64,000 nucleotides of DNA from Methylophaga marina (GCF_030296755.1 NZ_AP027741.1:1178001-1242000), one strand, 5' to 3'; counted from the first letter of the stretch, positions 9,570-20,189 are shown. The notes: generated by a model not told the origin, from the letters alone. Translations and numbers: made by a program.

Positions 9570-10504
9570 GCCTGTGCCTCCTTATTTTCAGACTGAACCA
9601 TTGGAAAACCTAATGATTCACGTCTGTCGTAATAGGCCTGAGCAACGGCTCTGGCTAAGGTACGTACACGGAGGATAAATCGCTGTCTTTCTGTCACGGA
9701 AATGGCTTTTCTTGCATCGAGTAAGTTAAACGTATGTGACGCTTTCAACACCAGCTCATAGGCAGGTAGCGGTAAACCTGCTTCTATCATGCGTTGACTT
9801 TCACGTTCACAGGTATCAAATGTAGTGAATAAACTGTCCACATCGGCATGTTCGAAGTTGTAAGTCGACATTTCGACTTCGTTTTGGTGGAACACGTCAC
9901 CATAAGTGACTTTACCCATAGGACCATCTGCCCAGATTAAGTCATAGACACTGCTCACACCTTGCAGGTACATGGCTATACGTTCCAGACCGTAGGTAAT
10001 TTCACCGGTGACGGGTCGACATTCGAGTCCACCCACCTGTTGGAAATAGGTGAACTGTGTGACTTCCATACCGTTCAACCATACTTCCCAACCAAGACCC
10101 CATGCACCGAGGGTCGGTGATTCCCAGTTATCTTCGACAAAACGCACATCATGAATAGCAGTATCCAGCCCCAGCATTTCCAGAGAGCCTAAATACAGTT
10201 CCTGAATGTTAATTGGTGATGGTTTTAACACAACCTGAAACTGATAATAGTGCTGTAATCGGTTCGGGTTTTCACCATAACGGCCATCAGTCGGGCGACG
10301 TGAAGGCTGAACATAAGCAGCACTCCATGGTTCAGGGCCAATCGCGCGCAAAAATGTCGCTGGATGGAATGTCCCTGCACCGACTTCCATATCGTAAGGT
10401 TGGAGAAGCACGCAGCCCTGCTCAGCCCAGTACTGTTGCAGCCTGAGGATCAGTTCCTGAAAGGTTCTTGGCGTTTCCGCCTTCATCACCGCTGTCTTAG
10501 TCAT
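9566..10504 (-). CDS. glyQ: glycyl-tRNA synthetase alpha subunit
   Basis: The catalytic class II chain activates glycine. The family-specific [16 protein letters not shown] and [17 protein letters not shown] blocks and [16 protein letters not shown] near the C-terminus are intact. The longest open frame begins at 10672, but the first 56 codons have no family similarity and run into the divergent gshB promoter region. I place the start at ATG 10504 ([15 protein letters not shown], 312 aa). ATG 10486 (MKAETPRTF) is a possible alternative close to the E. coli length of 303. Confidence 0.93.
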   Translation of the reverse strand: MTKTAVMKAETPRTFQELILRLQQYWAEQGCVLLQPYDMEVGAGTFHPATFLRAIGPEPWSAAYVQPSRRPTDGRYGENPNRLQHYYQFQVVLKPSPINIQELYLGSLEMLGLDTAIHDVRFVEDNWESPTLGAWGLGWEVWLNGMEVTQFTYFQQVGGLECRPVTGEITYGLERIAMYLQGVSSVYDLIWADGPMGKVTYGDVFHQNEVEMSTYNFEHADVDSLFTTFDTCERESQRMIEAGLPLPAYELVLKASHTFNLLDARKAISVTERQRFILRVRTLARAVAQAYYDRRESLGFPMVQSENKEAQA

Positions 10505-10674
10505 TAGCTCGATTTCACAATCCAAAGTCAAAACATACGGGATTATAGCGAATACAGAGCTGACTGTAGAGGTCGACAGCAGATAAATCTGATACGAGAA
10601 AGCCTGAGCACACATTTTCCTCGCCACTCCATTGTCACCATTCAGGTACAATTCACCATCTGAGTCAGGCAATC

Positions 10675-11631
10675 ATGAGAGTGACTATGCAACGAACCAT
10701 TGGCATCGTTATGGATCCGATCGATCGGATTAATACCAAAAAAGACAGTAGTCTTGCGATGATGCTAGCCGCGCAGCAGCGAGACTGGCAGATTTTATAT
10801 ATGGAACAGCAAGACCTTTTTCTATCTGAGGGAAAAGTTTTTGCTGAAATGCGCAGTCTTCGCGTGTTTGATGACCGGCAGCACTGGTTTGAACTGGGTG
10901 AAAAAGTCACTCGACCCATCACTGATGTAGAAGCCATATTGATGCGTAAAGATCCGCCATTTGATATGGAATATATCTACAGCACTTATTTGCTGGAACA
11001 AGCTCAGGCTAATGGCGTGCTTATTATCAATGATCCACAAAGCCTGCGTGATGCCAATGAAAAACTCTTTACCGCCTGGTTTCCACAATGCTGTCCTCCC
11101 ACTCTGGTGACACGCCAGAAACATCTGATAAAAGATTTCCAGCAGACGCATGGCGATATTATTCTTAAGCCACTTGATGGCATGGGTGGCGCGTCGATAT
11201 TCCGCATCAATCAGGGCGATCCTAATTTCTCAGTTATCGTCGAAACGCTGTCAGAACATGGAAAACGTTCGGTCATGGCGCAAAAGTATTTGCCGGCAAT
11301 CAAAGACGGCGACAAACGTATTCTGTTGATAAATGGTGAGCCGGTGCCTTACGCCCTGGCCCGTATCCCAGCTGAAGGTGAAACGCGCGGCAACCTTGCT
11401 GCAGGTGGGCGAGCCGAAGGTCGGCCACTGACTGACAGGGATCGTTGGATCTGCGAGCAAGTTGGCCCCAAACTACGCGAAAAAGGCTTAATTTTTGTCG
11501 GACTGGACGTCATTGGTGATTATCTGACAGAGATAAATGTCACCAGCCCGACCTGTATCCGTGAACTTGATAGACAATTTGGTATCAATATTGGTGCCGA
11601 CTTAATGACAGCGATAGATAAACTTTTATGA
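10675..11631 (+). CDS. gshB: glutathione synthetase
   Basis: It ligates gamma-glutamylcysteine and glycine with ATP in the cytoplasm. This is an ATP-grasp enzyme of the GshB family with IVMDPIDRINTKKDSS at the N-terminus. DIILKPLDGMGGASIF forms the ATP loop, and LTEINVTSPTCIRELD carries the metal-binding and substrate residues. The 318-aa length matches E. coli (316). ATG 10675 and ATG 10687 (MQRTIGIVMD) are both possible; the second matches the family start more exactly. Glutathione is also the usual formaldehyde-trapping thiol, which fits a methylotroph. Its stop overlaps the apbE start (ATGA). Confidence 0.95.
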   Translation: MRVTMQRTIGIVMDPIDRINTKKDSSLAMMLAAQQRDWQILYMEQQDLFLSEGKVFAEMRSLRVFDDRQHWFELGEKVTRPITDVEAILMRKDPPFDMEYIYSTYLLEQAQANGVLIINDPQSLRDANEKLFTAWFPQCCPPTLVTRQKHLIKDFQQTHGDIILKPLDGMGGASIFRINQGDPNFSVIVETLSEHGKRSVMAQKYLPAIKDGDKRILLINGEPVPYALARIPAEGETRGNLAAGGRAEGRPLTDRDRWICEQVGPKLREKGLIFVGLDVIGDYLTEINVTSPTCIRELDRQFGINIGADLMTAIDKLL

Positions 11632-12662
11632 TGAAACTCTTTCCTCTTTTATTAATTCTAGTAGCCCTACTCACCGCTTGTGGAGAACCACAAGAAAGCG
11701 CCCGCCAGGCGAAGTTCTATGCCTTTGGTACTGAGATTGATGTCAGCCTTTATGGCGTAGATGCTGAAACAGCTGAAAAAACCGTTGATGCTTTGGAAGA
11801 CTCATTCAACGCCATCAACGACACCTGGCATGCCTGGAAACCCAGCACCTTAACTCGAATAAATAAAGCTATCGCGAATGGCGAACCAGTTGAAATCAAA
11901 CCTCAAGTCGCTGCCGTTATCGAAGAAGCGGCCACCTATGCCAAGGAAAGTCATCATTTATTCAACCCGGCCGCTGGTAAATTATTTGAGCTCTGGGGTT
12001 ACCATCGTGATGATTGGTTTGAATCGCGCCCGCCACCCGCTCAAGACAAAATCGACGCCTGGTTAAAAGCCGCCCCCAGTATGGAAAATATTCATATTCA
12101 AGATAATATTCTGACCAGTGATAATCCTATGGTGAAACTGGGCTTTGGTGGTTTTGCCAAAGGCACAGCGGTAGATGCCGCTATTGAGGCACTGAAAAAA
12201 CAAGGTGTGAATAATGCCATCATCAATATCGGTGGCGATTTACGTGCTATTGGTAAGCATGGTCATCGCCCTTGGGTCATTGGTATTCGTCACCCACGCA
12301 AAGAAGCCGCAATGCTGGCTTCCGTAGCCGTTTCGGGTGATGAAAGTGTTTTCACCTCGGGTGACTACGAAAGATTCTTCACCTATGAAGGTAAACGTTA
12401 TCCTCATATATTGGACCCAAGAACAGGTTATCCGGCTCAGGATAATATCTCTGCAACGGTTATTCATCAGCAAGCCGCTCGTGCTGATGCCGCAGCGACC
12501 GCATTAATCGTGGCTGGCAAAGACTGGCCAGAGATTGCCGCATCAATGGGTATTAAGGAAGTGATGATTGTTCGAACTGATGGTCAAGTCGAAATGACCC
12601 CATCCATGCAGAAAAAATTCATTTTACTGACAAATCAACTCAACCGATTTTACGTGAAATAG
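11628..12662 (+). CDS. apbE: FAD:protein FMN transferase, lipoprotein
   Basis: ApbE proteins transfer FMN from FAD to Thr residues of flavoproteins such as NqrB/NqrC and RnfG/RnfD. A lipoprotein signal peptide ends in LLTAC with Cys18, so the mature protein sits in the periplasm. The DAETAEKTVDAL helix region, GFGGFAKGTAVDAA, INIGGDLRAIG and HILDPRTGYP are family blocks. The 344-aa length is normal. It is coupled to gshB by a 4-bp overlap; no Nqr or Rnf genes are visible here, so its target is elsewhere. Confidence 0.92.
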   Translation: MMKLFPLLLILVALLTACGEPQESARQAKFYAFGTEIDVSLYGVDAETAEKTVDALEDSFNAINDTWHAWKPSTLTRINKAIANGEPVEIKPQVAAVIEEAATYAKESHHLFNPAAGKLFELWGYHRDDWFESRPPPAQDKIDAWLKAAPSMENIHIQDNILTSDNPMVKLGFGGFAKGTAVDAAIEALKKQGVNNAIINIGGDLRAIGKHGHRPWVIGIRHPRKEAAMLASVAVSGDESVFTSGDYERFFTYEGKRYPHILDPRTGYPAQDNISATVIHQQAARADAAATALIVAGKDWPEIAASMGIKEVMIVRTDGQVEMTPSMQKKFILLTNQLNRFYVK

Positions 12663-12684
12663 GCACAACAACGACTCCATAATC

Positions 12685-13707
12685 ATGGCTACCAGCGCAT
12701 CATCAGATCGACTTATTTTTACTTTGCTGTTTTCAGTCATCCTGCATCTGGTGATTGTGCTGGGCGTGAGCTTTGATGTGTTTTCAAAACCCACCAATGC
12801 ACCTGCGAATAATCTTGATATCACATTGGTGAAACAACAAGACAAAATCAAACCGGAAGAGGCAGACTTTCTGGCGCAGGCCAATAATGAAGGTGGAGGT
12901 GAGCTTGATACACCGACCCCAGAACCGACAAAAGATAAACCTGTCCCGGTCACCAAAGATGTTCCATCAGCACCGCCGCCAGCACCAAAAACAGACACTG
13001 TCGCCGACACGGAAACAGTTGCGGTACAACCTCCGGCTCCAGAGCCAACACCACCAAAACCCAAAGAAGTAGAACCTAAGCCTGAAGTCAAAAAACCTAA
13101 ACCGCAGCCCAAGGCAAAACCCGTTCCTCAACCTGAAAAGCCCGTTAAAAAGCTCACTCAGGAAAAAGCGGAACGCAAGGTAGAAAAAACCGAGACAGCA
13201 GAAACCGCAGCTAAAACTGAAGCAGAACCTGAAAAGGTCACTAAACCTGACATTTCTGCCCGTGATTTGATGATGCAAGCCAGAAGTGAAATCAGCGAGC
13301 TGCAGGAAAAACTCGATAAAAGCACTAAAGCACTGAGTGAAAGACCAAAAAAACGACGTATTTCAGCCTCTACCAAAGAGTTTGCTGCCGCTGCCTATAT
13401 GAAAGCGTGGGAAATGAAGGTCGAGCGAATAGGTAATATGAACTACCCGCAGGAAGCGAGGCAAAAAGGCCTAAGTGGTAGCCTGATGTTGTCTGTAGAT
13501 ATTAATCCTGACGGCAGTGTGCCAGCGGGTGGCATCGTCGTATCACGTTCATCAGGCCATAAAGTACTGGATGATGCCGCGGTCAAGATCGTCCGACTGG
13601 GGGCGCCTTATGCTGCCATACCGGAAGATGTATTGAAAAATAACGATATGCTGACCGTGATTCGTACCTGGAAGTTTGAAACTGGTCGAGGTCTGTCAAC
13701 AAGATAA
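12685..13707 (+). CDS. TonB-family protein (energy transducer)
   Basis: TonB proteins span the periplasm and pass proton-motive force from ExbBD to outer-membrane transporters. Seen here: one N-terminal transmembrane helix (about 10-30, LIFTLLFSVILHLVIVLG). A long Pro/Lys/Glu-rich stretch of PKP-type repeats (about 65-185) and a short helical stretch follow. The C-terminal domain is TonB-like (MNYPQEARQKGLSG, VDINPDGSV, HKVLDDAAVKIVRLG). The 340-aa length is long for TonB and similar to the TonB-like proteins that follow gshB in pseudomonads. No exbB/exbD lie next to it. It starts 22 bp after apbE. Confidence 0.85.
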   Translation: MATSASSDRLIFTLLFSVILHLVIVLGVSFDVFSKPTNAPANNLDITLVKQQDKIKPEEADFLAQANNEGGGELDTPTPEPTKDKPVPVTKDVPSAPPPAPKTDTVADTETVAVQPPAPEPTPPKPKEVEPKPEVKKPKPQPKAKPVPQPEKPVKKLTQEKAERKVEKTETAETAAKTEAEPEKVTKPDISARDLMMQARSEISELQEKLDKSTKALSERPKKRRISASTKEFAAAAYMKAWEMKVERIGNMNYPQEARQKGLSGSLMLSVDINPDGSVPAGGIVVSRSSGHKVLDDAAVKIVRLGAPYAAIPEDVLKNNDMLTVIRTWKFETGRGLSTR

Positions 13708-13740
13708 AAAAAGCCGGCAACAACGTATTGTTACCGGCTT
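13705..13740 (-). terminator. Rho-independent terminator of the host-attachment-family gene
   Basis: A 13-bp stem with one mismatch (AAGCCGG...CCGGCTT outer arm) surrounds a 4-base loop. Read on the minus strand it is followed by a run of seven T. On the plus strand no T run follows, so tonB is less clearly served by it. Confidence 0.8.
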
Positions 13741-13749
13741 AACTGAATA

Positions 13750-14184
13750 TTACTGAAATAAATACTGGCGAATTTCTTGTTCGCTTTTATTGATAAAGTT
13801 TTTGTTAATGGTCTGACTGATATATTTTTGTGTCACTTCACCCATTTGTTGCTTGAGTGCCCCCAGAAAGCTGGGTGGGGAAATCAACACAAGGTCGTTG
13901 ACATCACCTGTGCGGCGAGCCGTTTCCAAACGCTCACTTAAGTCATGAGCAAACATTTGCATTTCCTGTTTTTTCGGTTCCGTTTTGGACTCCATAGCAT
14001 GACGCCCTCCAGAACCATAACTATCGAAACCTCGCCCCGGCTCGTCAGATACTAAGTCCTGATTATGAGCGCGACTGGCAGTATTGACCATGTCATCGAT
14101 TTCTTTAAGTGGACTAGTCCGACTCTCAACAGAAAAAATCCGAGCCCGACTGCTCTCGGCGACAACGATCCACTTTTTCTTCAT
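13750..14184 (-). CDS. host attachment protein family (Pfam Host_attach)
   Basis: The N-terminus MKKKWIVVAESSRARIFS and the motif SPPSFLGALKQQM identify the family annotated as required for attachment to host cells in Agrobacterium. It is related in fold to the peptide-release-factor-like baeRF proteins. The actual function in free-living bacteria is not established. The longest frame begins at 14244, but ATG 14184 follows a very good AGAAGGAGA site and gives the conserved family start (144 aa). An HNQD segment and a GRGFDSYGSGGRHAME loop are visible. It is monocistronic with its own terminator. Confidence 0.8.
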   Translation of the reverse strand: MKKKWIVVAESSRARIFSVESRTSPLKEIDDMVNTASRAHNQDLVSDEPGRGFDSYGSGGRHAMESKTEPKKQEMQMFAHDLSERLETARRTGDVNDLVLISPPSFLGALKQQMGEVTQKYISQTINKNFINKSEQEIRQYLFQ

Positions 14185-14335
14185 AGTCGATTCTCCTTCT
14201 CGCTTGGGAAAACAAGCAACACAGAGCAATAAGCGGGAAATCACCCTGCATCATCATTAACTTGATAGAAGCAATGGTTCGACTATAACAGACAATATGG
14301 CCTTTGTCTGTCACTTAACATTTCTAAACAATTCT

Positions 14336-14959
14336 TTACTTATCAGTGTCTTGTGACAATTTATATCCCAAGCCCGCCTTACTGATATTGCTGTATTCAA
14401 GTGGCAGAGCGGCCTTAAGCTTGTCGGCTAATTTTTGGCAATGTTCTATATCGCCGTGCTTTAATTCCAGCTCAATTTCATGAATCGCTGTTTGTTTGCC
14501 ACCTGCTCTGACTTCTCCTCGGTCATAAGCCAGTTCAACCACGGTGTCAGCCTCTAACACCAATAACCAGACATCTCGTTCAAACTCGGTGGTAAACACC
14601 GGCTCGATAGCACTCCATACTTGTTCTTGTTCCAGTAATGGTGCAATCGCGGTTTCTGCCAGACGCTCAAGATCAAATACCGGAGCAACTAATTCATGCT
14701 CCCATTCTTGACGTTCATGCAAGCCAGAACTAGCACGACCGCTACATTTCACTGTTTGCAGCCATTGTTCACCTATTTGACGTAATCTCAGCCCTACGCC
14801 AAATGTCATTAAGGCTTTGTCCGGCGTATCAAAATAGGTACTCAACAAATGTTGTTGATATACATCCTGTTTCAACATGGAAGTCAGCCAGCCCAGCGCT
14901 TGCAAGTTAAGCGAGTCAGCCTGCGTTACCTGAAGTTTTATTTCTTGTTCTAGGCTCAT
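14336..14959 (-). CDS. CYTH-domain protein (inorganic triphosphatase/thiamine-triphosphatase family)
   Basis: CYTH tunnel enzymes hydrolyse triphosphates with a divalent metal. The signature ExExK is seen as EQEIK at residues 4-8. Further basic and acidic tunnel strands are visible: [33 protein letters not shown] and [11 protein letters not shown]. It lacks the C-terminal CHAD domain of E. coli YgiF, so only the catalytic domain (207 aa) is present. Its start overlaps the uvrA stop by 4 bp, suggesting coupled translation. The substrate (PPPi or ThTP) cannot be told from sequence. Confidence 0.83.
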   Translation of the reverse strand: MSLEQEIKLQVTQADSLNLQALGWLTSMLKQDVYQQHLLSTYFDTPDKALMTFGVGLRLRQIGEQWLQTVKCSGRASSGLHERQEWEHELVAPVFDLERLAETAIAPLLEQEQVWSAIEPVFTTEFERDVWLLVLEADTVVELAYDRGEVRAGGKQTAIHEIELELKHGDIEHCQKLADKLKAALPLEYSNISKAGLGYKLSQDTDK

Positions 14960-17802
14960 GAGTTCAATAAAGGCTTTAAATATTTACCGGTGTAAGAAGC
15001 CGGATGTTCGGCCACCTCCTCTGGTGTACCAACGGCCAGCACTTCACCACCACGTGCACCACCTTCAGGGCCCATATCAATGATCCAGTCTGCTGTTTTA
15101 ATCACATCCAGATTATGCTCAATGACCACAATGGTATTGCCACGGTCTCGCAGGCTGTGCAGGACTTTGAGTAACTGTTCGATATCGAAAAAGTGCAGCC
15201 CCGTGGTTGGCTCATCTAAGACATACAGGGTTTTACCTGTATCACGCTTGGATAACTCTTTAGCTAATTTGACCCGCTGCGCCTCACCACCCGATAAGGT
15301 AGTCGCATTCTGGCCAAGCTTGATATAGGTCAGACCAACATCAATCAATGTCTGTAACTTTTTCGCCACGACCGGAATATTTTCAAAAAAAACATTCGCC
15401 TCTTCGATTGTCATATCCAGTACTTCGGTAATGGTTTTACCTTTGTAGCGGATATCCAGTGTTTCGCGGTTATATCGCTGGCCCTTACAGACATCACATG
15501 GCACATAAATGTCGGGCAGGAAATGCATTTCAACTTTAATCAGACCATCGCCCTGACAGGCTTCACAACGTCCGCCTTTCACATTAAAACTAAACCGCCC
15601 CGGACCATAACCACGTGAACGTGCTTCTGGTGTACCCGCAAATAACTCACGTATGGGTGTAAACAACCCCGTATAGGTGGCCGGGTTTGAACGCGGCGTA
15701 CGGCCAATCGGACTTTGATTAATCGCCACCACTTTATCCAGCTGCTCTAAACCAATAATTTCAGAATGTGGTGCGGGTTCTTCTGAATTGCCGTTTAAGT
15801 TTTTTGCGGTCAGCTTTAATAAAGTTTCGTTGATTAGCGTGGACTTCCCAGAACCTGACACACCGGTTACACAGGTCATCAGCCCAATCGGCACATCAAT
15901 ATCCACATTTTTCAGATTATTTCCGCAAGCACCTCTCAAACCAATCACACGGCCTGCATGAGGTGGCTGACGTTTCGCTGGCAGTTCAATTTTTCTACGG
16001 CCTGACAGATATTGCCCGGTCAGTGACTCTTCACTTTTCATGATTTCTTCAGGTGTACCCTGAGCCACAATTTGACCACCATGCACACCGGCACCAGGCC
16101 CAATATCCAGCACAAAGTCTGCCATGCGAATCGCATCTTCATCATGCTCAACCACAATGACCGTGTTACCTAAATCACGTAGTCGGGTTAAGGTTTCCAG
16201 CAGGCGATCATTATCACGTTGGTGCAGCCCTATCGAAGGTTCATCCAGAATGTACATGACCCCTACTAAACCCGCACCGATCTGACTGGCTAAACGAATA
16301 CGCTGCGCTTCACCACCCGATAATGTTTCCGCGCTGCGTGCAAGGTTCAGATAATCAAGACCAACATTCACCAGAAAGCTCAGACGCGCTGAAATTTCGG
16401 TGACAATCTTTTCTGCAATTTCGCCACGTTTACCAGGTAAGGTGAGTGTTTCAAAGAAAGTACTCACTTCACCGATAGGCATTGCTGTGACTTCAGGTAA
16501 GGTAATTTCATTCACAAATACATTACGCGAAGCCAGCGTTAATCTGGCTCCATGACACTCCGGACAAGCACGGATGGAATGAAATTTAGCCAAATCTTCA
16601 CGAACACTGTTTGATTCTGTTTCGTGATAACGACGCTGCATATTCGGAATCACGCCTTCAAACGGATGTTTACGACTGACGCTTTTACCACGGTCGCCCA
16701 TGTAGCTGAAGGCAATCTGCGTTTTACCACTACCATATAAAATGACCTCACGAATCTCATCGGACAAGTCCTGAAAGGGCGTATCCAGATCAAATTTATA
16801 ATGCTCCGCTAGCGATAGCATTAGTTGGTAGTAATACGCATTTCGGCGATCCCACCCCCGAATGGCACCTGCTGCCAGACTTAATTCAGGATGAGTCACT
16901 ACTCGAGCGGGATCAATAAACTGCTTCACCCCAAGCCCGTCACAAGTCGGACAAGCTCCAGCAGGATTATTGAATGAGAACATGCGTGGTTCTAATTCAG
17001 AAATCGAATAACCACACTCTGGACAGGCAAAACGTGCAGAAAATAAAGTCTCATCAGATTCATCATCCATCGACACGACTTTCGCCACACCATCCGCCAT
17101 GGCTAATGCCGTTTCAAAGGATTCAGCCAACCGTTGCTGAATGTCCGGGCGCACTTTAAAACGATCCACCACCGCTTCAATGGTATGTTTTTTACGCAGC
17201 TCCAATTCAGGCGGATCATCGAGCTCAATAACTTGACCATTCACGCGCGCACGAACAAAGCCTTTGATTCGTAATTCTTCCAAGACATCACGATGCTCAC
17301 CTTTACGATCCTGAATCACTGGTGCAATCAGCATCAAGCGTTTACCTTCCGGCATATCCAGCACGGCGTCTACCATTTGACTCACCGTCTGTGCTGCCAA
17401 TGGTTGATGATGTGTCGGACAACGTGGTTCACCCGCACGAGCAAATAACAACCTTAAATAGTCATAAATTTCGGTGATGGTACCGACCGTTGAGCGCGGA
17501 TTATGTGATGTTGATTTTTGTTCAATCGATATCGCAGGAGACAAGCCTTCAATATGATCCACATCCGGCTTTTCCATCATCGATAAGAACTGTCTGGCGT
17601 AGGCTGACAAGGATTCCACATATCGACGCTGCCCTTCTGCGTATAATGTGTCGAAGGCAAGCGAGGATTTTCCCGAACCAGACAGGCCAGTAATTACAAT
17701 CAGAGCATCTCTCGGCAGGTCCAGGTCAATATTTTTAAGATTGTGGGTTCGAGCCCCACGAATGCTTATATTTTTCATCCCGGGAACGCTTATATTTTTC
17801 AT
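14956..17802 (-). CDS. uvrA: excinuclease ABC subunit A
   Basis: UvrA is the damage-scanning ATPase of nucleotide excision repair. Two ABC ATPase halves are present, each with a Walker A (GLSGSGKS near 38-45, GVSGSGKS in the second half) and LSGGEAQR signatures. The zinc modules show CPECGYS...CPTCDG and CEACQGDG...CDVCKG. At 948 aa it is 8 residues longer than E. coli UvrA (940). The extra length comes from an 8-codon in-frame duplication at the very start: MKNISVPG then [13 protein letters not shown]. The second ATG (17778) gives the usual N-terminus. I see no clear LexA box in the 50-bp gap to the divergent MFS gene. Confidence 0.96.
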   Translation of the reverse strand: MKNISVPGMKNISIRGARTHNLKNIDLDLPRDALIVITGLSGSGKSSLAFDTLYAEGQRRYVESLSAYARQFLSMMEKPDVDHIEGLSPAISIEQKSTSHNPRSTVGTITEIYDYLRLLFARAGEPRCPTHHQPLAAQTVSQMVDAVLDMPEGKRLMLIAPVIQDRKGEHRDVLEELRIKGFVRARVNGQVIELDDPPELELRKKHTIEAVVDRFKVRPDIQQRLAESFETALAMADGVAKVVSMDDESDETLFSARFACPECGYSISELEPRMFSFNNPAGACPTCDGLGVKQFIDPARVVTHPELSLAAGAIRGWDRRNAYYYQLMLSLAEHYKFDLDTPFQDLSDEIREVILYGSGKTQIAFSYMGDRGKSVSRKHPFEGVIPNMQRRYHETESNSVREDLAKFHSIRACPECHGARLTLASRNVFVNEITLPEVTAMPIGEVSTFFETLTLPGKRGEIAEKIVTEISARLSFLVNVGLDYLNLARSAETLSGGEAQRIRLASQIGAGLVGVMYILDEPSIGLHQRDNDRLLETLTRLRDLGNTVIVVEHDEDAIRMADFVLDIGPGAGVHGGQIVAQGTPEEIMKSEESLTGQYLSGRRKIELPAKRQPPHAGRVIGLRGACGNNLKNVDIDVPIGLMTCVTGVSGSGKSTLINETLLKLTAKNLNGNSEEPAPHSEIIGLEQLDKVVAINQSPIGRTPRSNPATYTGLFTPIRELFAGTPEARSRGYGPGRFSFNVKGGRCEACQGDGLIKVEMHFLPDIYVPCDVCKGQRYNRETLDIRYKGKTITEVLDMTIEEANVFFENIPVVAKKLQTLIDVGLTYIKLGQNATTLSGGEAQRVKLAKELSKRDTGKTLYVLDEPTTGLHFFDIEQLLKVLHSLRDRGNTIVVIEHNLDVIKTADWIIDMGPEGGARGGEVLAVGTPEEVAEHPASYTGKYLKPLLNS
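17755..17802 (-). repeat. 24-bp tandem duplication containing the uvrA start codon
   Basis: Two adjacent 24-base units (17755-17778 and 17779-17802) match at 21 of 24 positions. Each reads ATGAAAAATATAAGC on the coding strand at its 5' end. The copy number of two gives two in-frame ATG codons 24 bases apart. Confidence 0.85.
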
Positions 17803-17852
17803 CAGGATTCCGTAGTAAAATCAAACGGATCAATATACTCTGTCCGACTACC

Positions 17853-19238
17853 ATGACGCAAAAACAAACTACAACAAACTCATTGACCTCGCTGGAAAAG
17901 CGGAGTATTTCAGGGCTTTCGTTGATATTTGCCTTGAGAATGCTGGGCTTATTCATGATTTTGCCGGTTTTTTCGATATCGGCGCATCAATACACGGGCA
18001 GCACGCCAATGCTTATCGGCATTGCTATTGGCGCATACGGATTGACGCAAGCGCTCTTACAAATCCCATTTGGGATGTTATCCGACAAAATCGGTCGTAA
18101 GCGCGTTATCACTATTGGCTTACTATTATTTGCTGCGGGTAGTGTGATTGCGGCGACCGCACAATCGATTGAAATGGTCATCGTCGGTCGTTTGTTACAA
18201 GGAAGTGGTGCCATCGCTGCTGCCATTATGGCTCTCACCGCCGATCTCACCCGAGATGAACAGCGTACAAAAGCCATGGCAAGTATTGGTATCAGTATTG
18301 GTCTGTCATTTTCTGTTGCATTGGCCACAGGCGCTATTCTTGAACACTGGATTGGTTTGTCAGGTATTTTCTGGGCCACCGCGCTGCTGGCATTACTTGG
18401 TATTGGCATTCTGCATCTATGGGTTCCCTCTCCCAAACGACTGGTGACGCACACTGATCTGGGCCCCGTGCCAAAGCAATTTGGCAAAGTGTTTGGCAAT
18501 AAACAAATCATGCGATTAGTGCTCAGCATTATGCTGTTGCATTTGCTACTCACCACCAGCTTTTTCGCATTACCCCACGTCTTACAGGATGTAGCGGGCT
18601 TAGACAAAAGCCAACACGCCATGGCGTATTTACCGGTATTACTTTTAGCTTTTGTCACCATGGTGCCATTCATCATCATCGCTGAGAAAAAACGTAAAAT
18701 GAAATCTGTTTTCATCAGTGCTATCGCGGTGATTGGTTTGGCAGAATTAGGTTGGGCGTTTTTTGCTCACTCGTTAACCACTATACTGATTTGTCTGTGG
18801 TTATTCTTTACCGCATTCAATATTCTTGAAGCCAGTCTGCCATCGATGATGTCAAAGCTTAGCCCATTGGAAAACAAAGGCACGGCGATGGGTGTGTATT
18901 CCAGCGCTCAATTCATCGGTGCCTTCATTGGCGGTGCTATGGGTGGAACACTATATGGCTCGTTTGGACTCGAGGGTATCTTTGTTGCCAGTGTTGTCTT
19001 GGTGGTTATCTGGTTATTACTTGTTTTCCCAATGCAAGCACCTAAACATTACAGCAGTAAGATTATTCATCTGAATGACACATCCATGCAGAATTCTGCT
19101 CAATTCATTCAGGAGTTAAGAGCTATTGCAGGTATCAAAGAAGCAGTAGTGGTGCCTGAAGAACAGGTGGCTTATGTCAAATACTCACCAGATGAAATTA
19201 ATATGGATGAACTAGAGTCATTTGCTTCCCAGCATTAA
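17853..19238 (+). CDS. YajR-like MFS transporter with C-terminal YAM domain
   Basis: A 12-helix major facilitator (residues about 25-395) carries the motif-A loop GMLSDKIGRKR after helix 2. After the last helix a soluble ferredoxin-like tail of about 65 residues (SMQNSAQFIQELRAI...EEQVAYVKYSPDEINMDEL) resembles the YAM domain of E. coli YajR. The substrate is unknown for this family; it acts in the inner membrane, probably as a drug or metabolite efflux pump. It is divergent from uvrA, as in many gammaproteobacteria, where it is usually followed directly by ssb. Here an IclR gene intervenes 16 bp downstream. Confidence 0.85.
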   Translation: MTQKQTTTNSLTSLEKRSISGLSLIFALRMLGLFMILPVFSISAHQYTGSTPMLIGIAIGAYGLTQALLQIPFGMLSDKIGRKRVITIGLLLFAAGSVIAATAQSIEMVIVGRLLQGSGAIAAAIMALTADLTRDEQRTKAMASIGISIGLSFSVALATGAILEHWIGLSGIFWATALLALLGIGILHLWVPSPKRLVTHTDLGPVPKQFGKVFGNKQIMRLVLSIMLLHLLLTTSFFALPHVLQDVAGLDKSQHAMAYLPVLLLAFVTMVPFIIIAEKKRKMKSVFISAIAVIGLAELGWAFFAHSLTTILICLWLFFTAFNILEASLPSMMSKLSPLENKGTAMGVYSSAQFIGAFIGGAMGGTLYGSFGLEGIFVASVVLVVIWLLLVFPMQAPKHYSSKIIHLNDTSMQNSAQFIQELRAIAGIKEAVVVPEEQVAYVKYSPDEINMDELESFASQH

Positions 19239-19254
19239 GGAACATTGAGAAATA

Positions 19255-20004
19255 ATGATCGACAAGTCAAGAGACAATCAGGGTCAGGTTATTTCTAACA
19301 CTGCAGCTATTCTTACTGCTTTAAGACATCACCCTGCTGGGCTAAGTATGGATGAGTTAATACGCCGGACTGAGCTGCCACGATCAACAGTTGAGCCGCT
19401 ACTATCGTCTCTTGAGAGAGAGGCATTTATTATCCACTCTCATAATCATATTTATCTGGGTCCAGCATTATCACAACTGACACGAGTAGCGCATGCTGAG
19501 ATTATCAGTGTCGTAAGAACACACTTAAATACATTGGCTAATAAAACCGGAGAAACGGTTGAACTGTGCATTTTCAGAGGTCAGCATTCGCTGTCTGTTG
19601 ATCACATTATCAGTCAGCAAGAGCTCCGGGTAGCCTCACCGCTTGGAAAAGCTTTTTCTGTATACACTTCAGCTCATGGCAAAGCCGTTCTTGCTTCTTT
19701 AAGTAATGACGAAGTTAAAGCGATTATTGACGATAAGTGGATACAACAAACAGAGGCGAGTCATATATCTTATGACACTCTTTTTCAGGATCTAGACCTC
19801 ATTCGCAAAAATGGCTGGGCTGTCGATATTGAAGAACACGCAGAGGGCATTTGTGCTGTCGGTGTGGCAATTAATGCAGAGATGACCGATCATTATTCTA
19901 TTGCCGTTTCCCTACCGACGATTCGTTTTAATAGAAATATGTCTAAGGTCACTTCAGCATTGCTTGCGTGTAAAGCGGAAGTGGAAGAAAGTATTAAGCC
20001 TTAA
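19255..20004 (+). CDS. IclR-family transcriptional regulator
   Basis: The N-terminal winged helix-turn-helix (about 12-75) includes GLSMDELIRRTELPRSTV. The C-terminal IclR effector domain (about 80-245) contains SAHGKAVLASL and GWAVDIEEHAEGICAVGVAI, a conserved region lining the ligand pocket. The 249-aa length is typical. It begins 16 bp after the MFS gene, so it may be co-transcribed and may control that transporter or a distant catabolic operon. No ligand can be inferred. Confidence 0.9.
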   Translation: MIDKSRDNQGQVISNTAAILTALRHHPAGLSMDELIRRTELPRSTVEPLLSSLEREAFIIHSHNHIYLGPALSQLTRVAHAEIISVVRTHLNTLANKTGETVELCIFRGQHSLSVDHIISQQELRVASPLGKAFSVYTSAHGKAVLASLSNDEVKAIIDDKWIQQTEASHISYDTLFQDLDLIRKNGWAVDIEEHAEGICAVGVAINAEMTDHYSIAVSLPTIRFNRNMSKVTSALLACKAEVEESIKP

Positions 20005-20189
20005 ATTTCTGTGCTCAGTACAGTTGCTCGCAATACGACCCTAGTCATCAACATTCTATTTTGTATTGGGCATGAGCGATTGAGATGATATTATCCCTGC
20101 TCATTAGCAATCCTTTTTCTACCCACCATAGTGTGGTTGACGGTAGAAATGCTTTTAACTGTTTTTTTTACACCGAGACGGTCACTTGA

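Noticed and set aside
10505-10672. 56-residue N-terminal extension of glyQ
   Set aside because: No family similarity; it covers the divergent gshB promoter region, and ATG 10504 gives the normal N-terminus.
12624-13376. Long Gly/Ser- and Phe-rich minus-strand frames opposite tonB
   Set aside because: Complement of a Pro/Lys-rich coding region; composition artefact without ribosome-binding sites or homology.
20159-20175. CTGTTTTTTTTACACC as an SOS box for ssb
   Set aside because: Second half-site is ACAC rather than ACAG and spacing is wrong for LexA.
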